Positions 42,578 to 51,604 of a stretch of 64,000 nucleotides of DNA are shown here, piece by piece (the stretch's first letter is position 1; each line of letters starts with the position of its first letter). The position numbers were made by a program, and so were the translations under genes. The notes below the pieces were generated by a model. It did not search any database. It had not been told where the DNA came from and was given only the letters and a program-made list of their open reading frames with translations. This stretch comes from Leptospira licerasiae serovar Varillal str. VAR 010 (GTDB taxonomy: Bacteria > Spirochaetota > Leptospiria > Leptospirales > Leptospiraceae). Location of the stretch: contig NZ_AHOO02000012.1 of the NCBI RefSeq assembly GCF_000244755.1, forward strand, positions 181,193-245,192, in the 5' to 3' direction.

Positions 42578-45500
42578 ATGAATGAAATCGTTCTCATTGC
42601 TCTAAAAAGGCCCTACACCTTCGTGGTCCTCGCTATTCTAATTCTGTTCTTCGGGATACAATCTATTTTCAAGGCCCCCACGGATGTTTTTCCAAACATC
42701 AAGATACCTGTCATTTCGGTAGTTTGGGGTTACCAAGGTATGCTTCCTGAAGATGTTGCGGGAAGGATCACTTATTTTTTTGAAAGAGCATTAACTAGTA
42801 CTGTAGAGGGGATCAAAAGTATTAATAGCAGATCCTACTACGGAAGTAGCATCATCAATATTGAATTGCAACCTCATACAGATCTTGCAGGCGCAGAAGC
42901 GGAGGTGGCTGCGATCTCGCAGACAGTAGTCACTTCATTGCCTCCGGATATTTCCCCTCCTATGATTATGCGTCTGGAGGCGTCATCCGTTCCGGTTGCG
43001 ATGCTCCAAGTCACATCCGAGAAGATGACTCCCGCAGAACTTTATAACCTCGCATTCATGAGGATCCGTTCTCTACTCGTCACTATTCCTGGTGCGATCA
43101 TTCCTCAGCCATATGGCGGGACCCCGATGCAATTATTGGTCTCGTTAGATAAGCAAAAACTTTTATCTAGGAACCTATCGCCTATGGATGTATTCAAGGC
43201 GTTTAACGAGCAGAGCGCAGTGTTACCTGCGGGGGACCAGAAGATCGGCAAAACCGATTGGATGGTAATGACAAACGCAATCCCTATCCAAGTAGAAGAT
43301 TTTAATAATATTCCGATCAAGAGAGTCGGGAATAGCACATTCTTCATGAGGGATGTTGCGAGTGTTGCATTAGGCGGCCCTCCCCAATTGAACTCGGTCC
43401 TCGTGGATGGAAAACAATCCGTCTTGATCGTAGTAATGAAGAGTGGCGATGCATCCACTCTTGATGTGGTAGACGGAATTCGTAAGACCATGCCTAGGAT
43501 CAAAGAAATTTCTCCGGACGACGTGGAGATCAAACTATTAAACGACGCTTCTATCTTCGTTAAGGACTCTATAGAGAATGTAGTTCATGAAATGGTATTG
43601 GCTGCCGGTCTTACCGGACTTGTAGTGTTACTATTTTTAGGTTCTTGGAGAGCGACTACGATCATCGCCACTTCCATCCCGCTTTCTCTTTTAAGCTCCA
43701 TCATAGGTCTTCATTTGATCGGAGAATCCATCAACGTAATGACCTTAGGTGGTTTGGCATTAGCAGTGGGTATCCTCGTGGACGATGCCACGGTTATGAT
43801 AGAGAATATAGATACTCATATTGAAATGGGAAAACCATTGGAGAAGGCGATCATCGATGCTGCGAATGAGATCGTAATTCCTACATTCGTAGCAACTCTT
43901 GCGATCGTTATCGTTTGGTTCCCTCTTTTTCAATTGAGCGGAGTCTCCGGTTGGTTATTCAAACCGATGGCCGAAGCGGTCGCTCTCGCAATGATCGCGT
44001 CCTTCATTCTTTCGAGAACTCTTGTTCCAACCATGGCAAAATATTTGCTAACTGCTCACCATTCTCCGGAAGCTCACAAACATGGTTCCGGTCCTAAATC
44101 TGCAGCGAAAAATCATACAACTCCTACTTCCGTTAAAAAAACGAACTCCCGTTTCGCTTTTATTATGGAATGGGTCGATTTTTTAATACGTTTTCAAAAA
44201 GGATTCGAACGCAACTTCACCGAATTTAGGGAACGTTATTATATTCTTCTCCAACAAGTCGTGGGGAATCGCAAAAAGTTCGTGCTCGTATTCTTAGGGA
44301 TAGCGACAGGTTCCCTTCTTCTATTCTATTTGAACGGTAGGGACTTCTTTCCTGAGATCAAGGCAGGAACCTTGCAGATGCATATGCGTGCTCCTCTAGG
44401 AACCAGGATAGAAGTGTCGGGAAGGATCGCCACCTTGGTTTCGGAAGATATTAAAAAACTACTTCCAGGTAAGGTTGAAAGTGTTCTGAGTAACTGCGGT
44501 CTTCCGGTAGGACCTCATAACCTTGCGTTCATCCCTACTCCTACGATCGGTTCGCAAGATTGCGACTTAACGATTTCCTTAAAAGATGAAGAATCTCCCG
44601 TATGGGATTACAGACAAACTTTGAGAAAAGGATTAAGCGAACTTTATCCAGGTACTGTATTCACATTCCAACCTGCAGACTTGACTGCAAAGATCCTGAA
44701 CTTCGGCTCACCTTCTCCAATCGATATTCAGATCAACGGAATGGATCTGGAGAAAAATTTCGAATTCGCTCAGAAACTTCAAGGTAAACTAAGAACCATT
44801 CCGGGTTCGGCGGATGTAGTGATCCAACAAACAATGAGCACACCTACTTTGCTTGTGGATGGAAATAGAAGTTTAGGAATTAATCTTGATCTGCCTATGA
44901 AATCGGTCGCGGAGAATATGTTACTCGCAACTTCGGGAAGCCAACAGATAGACCAAGAGTATTGGATGGACCGCAAAACAGGTCTTTCTTACCAGATCAA
45001 TATCTATGTGCCTCAGCCTCAAATGAGAAGGACGGAAGACTTACTCACTGTTCCTGTCAATCGAGGCGACCTACAGGATAATTCAGAAAATGGAATACAA
45101 CTCTTAGGGAACGTAGCCAATATCACTCCAACTGGAACTCCCGGTTTGGTAACTCACCAAAACCTTTTACCTCTTATCGACGTATATGTTTCTGCAGAAG
45201 GCAGGGACTTAGGAGGAGTTTTGAGCGACGCTCAAAAGATCATGGAATCCATGAAGAGAGAACTTCCTAGGGGAGCTGCAATTGAGATCCTTGGCCAAGC
45301 GGAGACAATGAGAAGCGCCTATATAGAACTCATTGGCGGACTATTTGTGGCAATTCTTCTGGTTTATCTTTTGATCGTAGTGAACTTCCAATCCTGGACA
45401 GATCCGTTCATTATTATCACCGCATTGCCTGGCGCCTTAGCTGGAATTGCCTGGTCCCTGTTTCTCACACGCACATATATTTCGGTACCTGCCTTAACCG

Positions 45501-45826
45501 GAGCGATCATGTGTATGGGAACTGCTACTGCAAACTCTATATTAGTAGTTTCTTATGCAAGGGACCGTCTAGCAGTTCATGGAGACGCGGTAAGAGCCGC
45601 TATCGAAGCGGGATATTCACGGATCAGACCGGTACTTATGACCGCATCCGCAATGATCATCGGAATGGTGCCTATGTCCGTAAGTAATTCCCAAAATGCT
45701 CCTTTGGGTAGAGCAGTGATCGGAGGATTAGCTGTTGCGACGTTCGCTACTCTATTCTTCGTTCCTTGTATCTACGCGATCATCTATAACAACCGTGCAA
45801 AAATTCAAAAGGAAAATTCCAAATGA
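42578..45826 (+). CDS. RND-family efflux permease (HAE1-like)
   Basis: 1082 residues with the duplicated RND layout: helix 1, a large periplasmic loop, helices 2-6, a cytoplasmic linker (about 500-545, His/Lys rich), then the second half. The proton-relay aspartates lie in GILVDDATVMIEN (about 401-402). The second-half GALAGIAWSLFLTRTYISVPALTG is family-typical. It exports drugs, solvents or lipids from the periplasm or inner membrane, driven by protons. GAGGAAA gives a good ribosome site. Substrate is unknown. It starts a three-gene operon; the next gene overlaps by 4 bp. Confidence 0.94.
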   Translation: MNEIVLIALKRPYTFVVLAILILFFGIQSIFKAPTDVFPNIKIPVISVVWGYQGMLPEDVAGRITYFFERALTSTVEGIKSINSRSYYGSSIINIELQPHTDLAGAEAEVAAISQTVVTSLPPDISPPMIMRLEASSVPVAMLQVTSEKMTPAELYNLAFMRIRSLLVTIPGAIIPQPYGGTPMQLLVSLDKQKLLSRNLSPMDVFKAFNEQSAVLPAGDQKIGKTDWMVMTNAIPIQVEDFNNIPIKRVGNSTFFMRDVASVALGGPPQLNSVLVDGKQSVLIVVMKSGDASTLDVVDGIRKTMPRIKEISPDDVEIKLLNDASIFVKDSIENVVHEMVLAAGLTGLVVLLFLGSWRATTIIATSIPLSLLSSIIGLHLIGESINVMTLGGLALAVGILVDDATVMIENIDTHIEMGKPLEKAIIDAANEIVIPTFVATLAIVIVWFPLFQLSGVSGWLFKPMAEAVALAMIASFILSRTLVPTMAKYLLTAHHSPEAHKHGSGPKSAAKNHTTPTSVKKTNSRFAFIMEWVDFLIRFQKGFERNFTEFRERYYILLQQVVGNRKKFVLVFLGIATGSLLLFYLNGRDFFPEIKAGTLQMHMRAPLGTRIEVSGRIATLVSEDIKKLLPGKVESVLSNCGLPVGPHNLAFIPTPTIGSQDCDLTISLKDEESPVWDYRQTLRKGLSELYPGTVFTFQPADLTAKILNFGSPSPIDIQINGMDLEKNFEFAQKLQGKLRTIPGSADVVIQQTMSTPTLLVDGNRSLGINLDLPMKSVAENMLLATSGSQQIDQEYWMDRKTGLSYQINIYVPQPQMRRTEDLLTVPVNRGDLQDNSENGIQLLGNVANITPTGTPGLVTHQNLLPLIDVYVSAEGRDLGGVLSDAQKIMESMKRELPRGAAIEILGQAETMRSAYIELIGGLFVAILLVYLLIVVNFQSWTDPFIIITALPGALAGIAWSLFLTRTYISVPALTGAIMCMGTATANSILVVSYARDRLAVHGDAVRAAIEAGYSRIRPVLMTASAMIIGMVPMSVSNSQNAPLGRAVIGGLAVATFATLFFVPCIYAIIYNNRAKIQKENSK

Positions 45827-47037
45827 TACCATCATTACCTAAAAAGAAACTTGTAACACTATCCTCGATTTCATTCGGAGTTATATTTCTGTGCTATATA
45901 TTCTACCAACAGATACATAGTGCGGAAGAATTCCGAAAAGAAGCCTTAGAAGCGTCCATTCCGAACGTTTCCGTAGTAAGTCCTACGCCTCCCAACCCTT
46001 TGGAGACGATCACTCTTCCGGGAACGGTTCGTGCATGGTATGAAGCGGTTATCTATGCTCAAGTCCCAGGTTACGTAAAAATGTGGTATAAAGACTACGG
46101 AGCGGAAGTGAAAGAAGGAGACGTACTTGCAAGGATCAAGGTACCCGCTCTGGATGCGGAATATGCACAAGCAGAAGCGGACCTAGATTCCCAAAGAGCA
46201 AAATACAAACTAGCGGCAGTAACTGCGGACAGATATCTAGCATTAAGAAGTTCTCATGCTGTTTCAGAACAGTCCATTTCCGTAGCGGTTGCCGACAAAA
46301 ATTCGGAAGAAGCAAAATTGAAATCCGCGGAAAAGAACGTGGATAAGTACAAAGCAAAGATCAATTTCAAAACGATAGTCGCTCCTTTTAACGGTGTAGT
46401 GATCCAAAGGAATATAAACGTTGGGGATTACGTTACTCAAGAAGGAAATATCGACGATAGTAAAACTCCTTCCAACCTATTTACCGTAGCGGATATTCAT
46501 AAAATGAGATTATTCGTTTCGGTTCCGGGAACTTTTGCTTACTTATTGAAACCAGGTTTAACTGCGGAACTTACCGTTCAACAATTCCCGAATCGGAAAT
46601 TTGTAGCGAACTTTCTTACTATCTCTAAAGGTTTCGATCTGAACATGAGAACCGTAATTGCGGAATTCACAATAGATAATAAGGACAAATCCTTATGGCC
46701 GGGTTCTTATGCACAAGTTACCCTTACGGCGCCCGTTAAAAAAGATCTTTTGACAATCCCGTCCAGTTCTTTGGTATTCGATGAAAACGGCACCCAAGTC
46801 GCAACCGTCACACAGGACAATAAAGTTCACTTTAAGCCGATCACCGTGAACAAGATCATAGATTCTGTCATAGAAGTAAGAGATGGAGTTAGCACAGATG
46901 ATCGTATAGTCAATAACCCTTCCGCATCTTTGCTGGAAGGAGATCAAGTAAGAGTGGTAGAGCCAAGAACCGGATATTCTGATATGAATTTCTCTAAGAA
47001 AGAAGGTTCAAAATTAGTACCGGTAGCTTCCAAATGA
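45823..47037 (+). CDS. RND membrane fusion (periplasmic adaptor) protein
   Basis: 404 residues. An N-terminal membrane anchor (about 12-28) is followed by a lipoyl half (VPGYVKMWYKDYGAEVKEGDVLARI), an alpha-helical hairpin (about 105-180), the second lipoyl half (TIVAPFNGVVIQRNINVGDYV) and beta-barrel domains. It bridges permease and outer-membrane channel. Its ATG overlaps the permease stop by 4 bp, and its own stop overlaps the next start, so stoichiometry is set by coupled translation. Confidence 0.94.
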   Translation: MIPSLPKKKLVTLSSISFGVIFLCYIFYQQIHSAEEFRKEALEASIPNVSVVSPTPPNPLETITLPGTVRAWYEAVIYAQVPGYVKMWYKDYGAEVKEGDVLARIKVPALDAEYAQAEADLDSQRAKYKLAAVTADRYLALRSSHAVSEQSISVAVADKNSEEAKLKSAEKNVDKYKAKINFKTIVAPFNGVVIQRNINVGDYVTQEGNIDDSKTPSNLFTVADIHKMRLFVSVPGTFAYLLKPGLTAELTVQQFPNRKFVANFLTISKGFDLNMRTVIAEFTIDNKDKSLWPGSYAQVTLTAPVKKDLLTIPSSSLVFDENGTQVATVTQDNKVHFKPITVNKIIDSVIEVRDGVSTDDRIVNNPSASLLEGDQVRVVEPRTGYSDMNFSKKEGSKLVPVASK

Positions 47038-48650
47038 ACCAATCTCAAAAAATGTATAAAACAAAGAAGAGAAGCGCCGGCTTAGTACGAGTAGTTTCTC
47101 TCCTTTCTTTGGCTGTCTTATTGGTTTCTTGTTTGAACGGTCCCGCATTTGATCTTGCTCCTAAATATTTAAGTCCAGACTATGTCGTGCCGGATTCTTG
47201 GAGCGGATCGGGTCCTTTTGTGAAAGCAAATCCTTCCGAAGGAGAAGCTATACAAGCGGATTGGTGGAAACTTTTTAATGATCCTGTATTGAATAAATTA
47301 GAAGAGCAAGCGATCACTGCGAATCCGGATCTGCAAGCTGCCGCAGAAAGATTTATACAAGCAAGGGATGCGATGCTTAAGGTCCGTTCCCAATTGATAC
47401 CTCACCTAGGAGTGGGTTTAAGCGGATCGAATAACAAACAATCCGATAACCGACTATTTAGAGGAGCAGGAGAAGCGACACAAGAAGGAACCGCGTCTTT
47501 AGGAGGTATTGCTTCATGGGAACCTGACTTTTGGTCTTCTATCAGAAATTCTACAAGAGCACAAATTTATAATGCACAATCTGTGGCCGCCGATTATGCA
47601 CTTGCTCGATTGAGCTTACAAGCGGAACTTGCAGCCGATTATTTTACATTCAGAGGTCTGAACGCTCAGGACACAACGTACCGTCAATCGATAGAATTTT
47701 ACGAACAATCTTTAAATCTTGTAAATGAAAGATACAAAGGTGGTATAGCTCCGGAACTGGACGTTCAGAGAGCACAATATCTTTTATCCAGTACCCAGGC
47801 AAAACGTTTAGACATACAATCAAAGATGAGAGTAACGGAGAATGCGATCGCAATCCTACTCAATAGAGCGCCTTCTGGATTCAAGATCCCCCCTGTGGAA
47901 GAAGTCCACGTTGTTGCGTTCAAGGTTCCTGCTACCCTACCTTCTACACTATTGGAACGTAGGCCTGATATTGCTTCTATGGAACGTAAAATGGCAATAG
48001 CAAATCGTAATATAGGTATAGCACGCGCGGCATTCTTTCCCAATATTTCGTTTAGTGCCGGAGGTGGATTTGAAGGAGGAGTCAACTTAGTTCAACTCGC
48101 GAATAGTTTCTGGTCTTATGGTTCCACGGTTTCTCTTCCTATTTTCCAAGGGGGGTATCGTAGAGCTCAATTGCAACAAGCCTGGTCTGCCTATCGGGAA
48201 ACGGAAGACAATTATCGTTCCACTGTCTTAAACGCATTTAGAGAAGTGGAGAACGGACTTACGGAAACCACCTTTATGTCGGAACAATCCCAACGCCAGG
48301 ACCAAGCAGTAGAAGCGGCATCACAAGTACAGAATATGACAATGGCTCTGTATAAAGGAGGCTTAAGTAACAGTTTGGAATTGATCTATGCTCAGGTAAA
48401 TACCCTGGATGCCCGAATAGATGCAATTTTAGTTAAAACCGAATTAAATAGAGCCTCCGTTCGATTGATAAGGGCGTTGGGTGGTGGCTGGAAAAATACC
48501 AAATTGCCTGCCGACGATGAGATCCAACCTTTTAATATATTCGATTTTTCTAATTCTACAAAACCTGATTCTGCGGGAGGAATCGATGTAGACGTTGAGG
48601 AAAATAACTCTAAGAATAAGGACTTAACAGCGCCAAGTTTAGATAAATAA
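47034..48650 (+). CDS. outer membrane efflux lipoprotein (NodT/OprM family)
   Basis: 538 residues. A basic N-terminus and hydrophobic stretch end in LVSC (about Cys33), an acylation site. Two outer-membrane-factor repeats are seen, with the family-typical WWKLFNDPVLNKLEEQA near the start and RRPDIASMERKMAIANRNIGIARAAF-type segment in the second repeat. It forms the TolC-like trimeric exit duct. The C-terminus has an acidic tail. Four-base overlap with the adaptor gene. Confidence 0.93.
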   Translation: MNQSQKMYKTKKRSAGLVRVVSLLSLAVLLVSCLNGPAFDLAPKYLSPDYVVPDSWSGSGPFVKANPSEGEAIQADWWKLFNDPVLNKLEEQAITANPDLQAAAERFIQARDAMLKVRSQLIPHLGVGLSGSNNKQSDNRLFRGAGEATQEGTASLGGIASWEPDFWSSIRNSTRAQIYNAQSVAADYALARLSLQAELAADYFTFRGLNAQDTTYRQSIEFYEQSLNLVNERYKGGIAPELDVQRAQYLLSSTQAKRLDIQSKMRVTENAIAILLNRAPSGFKIPPVEEVHVVAFKVPATLPSTLLERRPDIASMERKMAIANRNIGIARAAFFPNISFSAGGGFEGGVNLVQLANSFWSYGSTVSLPIFQGGYRRAQLQQAWSAYRETEDNYRSTVLNAFREVENGLTETTFMSEQSQRQDQAVEAASQVQNMTMALYKGGLSNSLELIYAQVNTLDARIDAILVKTELNRASVRLIRALGGGWKNTKLPADDEIQPFNIFDFSNSTKPDSAGGIDVDVEENNSKNKDLTAPSLDK

Positions 48651-48683
48651 TCGCGGTCTTGTAGTTTCCTATTCGTCAGGTTT

Positions 48684-50015
48684 GTGTTGACTTATCTTGC
48701 TAATCTAAAATTCTTTGGTGTGCTCAAATTCAAATATTATTCTAGTCTAATCTGTATTTTCTCGCTTATTTTATTTACTACGCCGGCAGACGCATGGTGG
48801 AATCACTTTCTATTCAACCGACCGGCGCTCGAAGCTATGCCAGAGTTAGTATCTGCACCTAAGGTAAAAGTTGAATCTTTAGAAGACTTCCTACTTAAAG
48901 AACAAGATAAACTTATCCCTCTTATGAGGGATATGGAGAAGGAAGCGAATCTCAATTACGACAAAAGCGCTCCTCTTCCGGAAACATTATCGTTTAAAGG
49001 TGGAGATAGAAAGACGATCCGAAATCATTTTCTTAGGGCGCTAAGGCTGAATACCGGAACACCGTTAGGTTATTTTTTACAACATCTTCCAGGACACCCT
49101 CCGCTCGGCAAAAGATCGGACCCAATGACAGTAAGTATCTATGGGGAGAAGGACCTAAAACAAGATTACGAATTTTATGATATTCGAATGGGAGAACTTG
49201 TAAGCCCGTTGGAAGTGCTTGCTACTGCAGGAGACGAACCCGATTTCGGATTAGATCTAAACCTATTCGAAGACAACGGAGAAATTTTCGGAAAAGATTA
49301 CGCTTTCGGAATACAATCCTTCGGAGATCCTAAGGTCTACTATGCGACCCAAGTGCCGTTTCATATCGGCTATTATCATGAATCTCCGATCATCTTTGCC
49401 GCTGCGGAGTTCCTTACCCGGACATATCCTCAGTACAGAGTTTTTCAATTCATGACACTTTCTCGTTATGCTTTTCAAAGTGGACATCCATATTGGGGCT
49501 ATCGCTTTTTAGGATGGGGATTACATTATGTTACGGATCTTACTCAACCGTATCATTCCAGAGTTCTTCCGAATTTCGGAACGATCAGTATGCTTTGGAT
49601 CAATCTAAAAGCTATTCTTGGGTTCGAAAGCGCTAAAAACGATGCAATCGATAGAATCTCGAGTCGTCATACCACCATTGAAAAATATCATTTTAGTACT
49701 TTAAAAAATGCGTATAAAAGTAAAAATCTAGTTCATCCTTTCATTGTAAGCGTAAGACAAACGGATTTAGATAATAATTACGGTTCGTACGATAATTCCT
49801 ACATGGTAAATGTAGTGGCAAAACAAAGTTATGATCTTTCCGATCGTATCGATACTCTCATTGATGAATCGAATCTATTAAACGGTTTTTCGGAAGGAAA
49901 ACTATCAAATGAGATCAATAAAAAGTCTTTAAAGGATTTGGACTCAACAATCACCGAACATATGAGAAGTGTGGGTTCCCATATCCGTAATTATGTAAGG
50001 ACCGGATTAAAATAA
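48684..50015 (+). CDS. secreted S1/P1-nuclease or zinc phospholipase C-like hydrolase
   Basis: 443 residues from a GTG at 48684 (TTG at 48687 is also possible). After a hydrophobic signal (about 18-33, ending near ADA) the mature protein would start WWNHFLFNRPALEAM, resembling the N-terminal Trp-His metal ligand of S1/P1 nucleases and zinc phospholipases C. Further on, GWGLHYVTDLTQPYHS (about 278-293) carries the H-x3-D-x3-P-x-H zinc-site pattern of that superfamily. The identification rests on these motifs only. It lies 34 bp behind the efflux lipoprotein gene and may be co-transcribed. It ends 2 bp from the convergent NHL gene. Confidence 0.65.
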   Translation: MLTYLANLKFFGVLKFKYYSSLICIFSLILFTTPADAWWNHFLFNRPALEAMPELVSAPKVKVESLEDFLLKEQDKLIPLMRDMEKEANLNYDKSAPLPETLSFKGGDRKTIRNHFLRALRLNTGTPLGYFLQHLPGHPPLGKRSDPMTVSIYGEKDLKQDYEFYDIRMGELVSPLEVLATAGDEPDFGLDLNLFEDNGEIFGKDYAFGIQSFGDPKVYYATQVPFHIGYYHESPIIFAAAEFLTRTYPQYRVFQFMTLSRYAFQSGHPYWGYRFLGWGLHYVTDLTQPYHSRVLPNFGTISMLWINLKAILGFESAKNDAIDRISSRHTTIEKYHFSTLKNAYKSKNLVHPFIVSVRQTDLDNNYGSYDNSYMVNVVAKQSYDLSDRIDTLIDESNLLNGFSEGKLSNEINKKSLKDLDSTITEHMRSVGSHIRNYVRTGLK

Positions 50016-50017
50016 AA

Positions 50018-51196
50018 CTAAGGAAAGAATAAAACCCTATAATTAGGAGAATCCGCGACCCATACTCCGCAAGGAGCGACAGCCACTGCAGGAGTACTAC
50101 CGATGAGTTTATCAGATATTGTCATTGTAGAATTTCTGGTCACAAAGTCAGGTTCTCCTAAAACATTGTCCGCTGCTTGACCGCTTAAAAACGGAGGAGA
50201 AAAGCGAATAGCTCTTTGGTTTCCATTATCGGCGACCCAAACGGCCCCGTTTGCGGCGAAGCTTACTCCGTTCGGATTTGATAAGTTGACTTGAGTTGTA
50301 GCAGAGGTGGCGGTAACAAAATCAGGCTGCCCAAGCACTAGGTCCGCATTCATTCCTGTCGAGAAAGGTGGAGTAAATCTAAGGATACGATGATTTCCCG
50401 TATCCGCAACCCATACATGTCCGCTAGGATCAACTCCTACTCCGAATGGATTGACCATTCGATTTACGGCAGTCCCACCTCCATATGAAATAAAATCCGC
50501 TTGCCCAAGAACGATATCCGCGTTCATACCGGAAGTCAATGGAGGAGAATAATGTAAGACTCTACTATTAAAATAATCCGCGACCCAAACTCCACCGCCG
50601 GAATCCACTGAAACTCCGAACGGGTTGTTCATCGTATTTTGAGTAGTCGAGCCTGTTCCGGTTCCGAGAGTAATATCGGACGGGGTGCTAGAATTCATTC
50701 CCGCAGGATAATGCAGAACTGAATCTCCTAAACTTAAAGTTACCCAAAGACCTCCATTAGCATCCACAGCTATAGCCCTAGGTACTGTCGATGTACCAGT
50801 AGTAAGTATAATATCTGCATTTTGGTTGGTACGTAAAGGTGCAGAGAAATGCATTACACGGTCATAATTTCCGTCCGAAACCCAGGCCCCTCCTTGATGA
50901 TCCAATACAAACCCGGAGGCTCCAACTTGGTTTATACCTGTTCCGAAAGCGTTGCTTGTAAAATCGGGCTGGCCAAGAACGATCTTAGCAGATTCACCCT
51001 GTTTTAAGACTCCGCATTCATTTGCAGCCAAGGAACAGGAAGAACTAGTATCATTTATAAGATATTTGATAAGTTGGTCTTTGAAAAAAGTATCGCTGGA
51101 CGGATCACATGGATTTTCCGTCGGGATCGCACCACATTGTAAAAAGAAGGTAAGAATAATCGCAAATATAGGAAAGTTTCGGTACAATAAAACCAT
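50018..51196 (-). CDS. NHL-repeat beta-propeller lipoprotein
   Basis: 392 residues. The signal peptide ends FLQC (about Cys21). Five to six NHL-type repeats follow, each like NPFGVSVDSGGGVWVADYFN followed by RVLHYSPP, giving a propeller. Repeat units also contain a VLGQPDF motif that recurs four times with small changes. Such exported NHL proteins bind ligands or partner proteins; no catalytic role is evident. A CCCTCGAACGAGGG-like palindrome is about 82 bp upstream of its start, close to the spacing seen before the FG-GAP gene. Confidence 0.85.
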   Translation of the reverse strand: MVLLYRNFPIFAIILTFFLQCGAIPTENPCDPSSDTFFKDQLIKYLINDTSSSCSLAANECGVLKQGESAKIVLGQPDFTSNAFGTGINQVGASGFVLDHQGGAWVSDGNYDRVMHFSAPLRTNQNADIILTTGTSTVPRAIAVDANGGLWVTLSLGDSVLHYPAGMNSSTPSDITLGTGTGSTTQNTMNNPFGVSVDSGGGVWVADYFNSRVLHYSPPLTSGMNADIVLGQADFISYGGGTAVNRMVNPFGVGVDPSGHVWVADTGNHRILRFTPPFSTGMNADLVLGQPDFVTATSATTQVNLSNPNGVSFAANGAVWVADNGNQRAIRFSPPFLSGQAADNVLGEPDFVTRNSTMTISDKLIGSTPAVAVAPCGVWVADSPNYRVLFFP

Positions 51197-51277
51197 GTGG
51201 ATTATCAGACGAATACGATAACTAAGTACAATCCTCTTCTTTCGTATAGAAATAAATTAATTTCCACAAGTAGACTG

Positions 51278-51295
51278 ATCCCTTGTTCGGGGGAT
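51278..51295. repeat. variant palindrome ATCCCTTGTTCGGGGGAT
   Basis: It differs from 5342-5359 at two positions, and both changes keep pairing as T-G wobbles in the RNA of this strand. It lies 82 bp upstream of the NHL lipoprotein start. Confidence 0.6.
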
Positions 51296-51330
51296 ACGTG
51301 TATAGAAGTAGACCCAGCCATATAGAGGTC

Positions 51331-51342
51331 ACTCGAACGAGT
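51331..51342. repeat. 12-bp palindrome ACTCGAACGAGT
   Basis: It shares the CTCGAACGAG core of the larger palindromes at 5342 and 38682. Confidence 0.45.
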
Positions 51343-51604
51343 TCTAATCCAAAAAAGAAATATATTGAGTAGGATATATTATATATTCATAATGTTATCA
51401 TCATTTTTAATGCACAGATTTTAAATATATGGACTGTTCGTTCAATGTTTTTTATCATAACAAACGCTTTAAAAAGAAAAAACTTCAGTTCTATAATAGA
51501 ATCTCTAGAAAAAATAAACGGTATATAAGTATATCCTGTTTAATATCCTCACACATACATATAAATCCGTGATTGAATTGGGAATTCAATGGAGAGAATT
51601 TAAA

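Larger units (their letters stand above)
51197..51604. other. divergent intergenic region between NHL and GH5 lipoprotein genes
   Basis: About 400 bp, very AT-rich in its right half, with no convincing gene. It contains the palindromes at 51278-51295 and 51331-51342. The GH5 gene has GGAGAG before its ATG. Confidence 0.55.

Noticed and set aside
51278..51350. Possible tRNA (GC hairpins and a GTTCTAATCC end)
   Set aside because: No acceptor stem or T-loop consensus could be folded on either strand.
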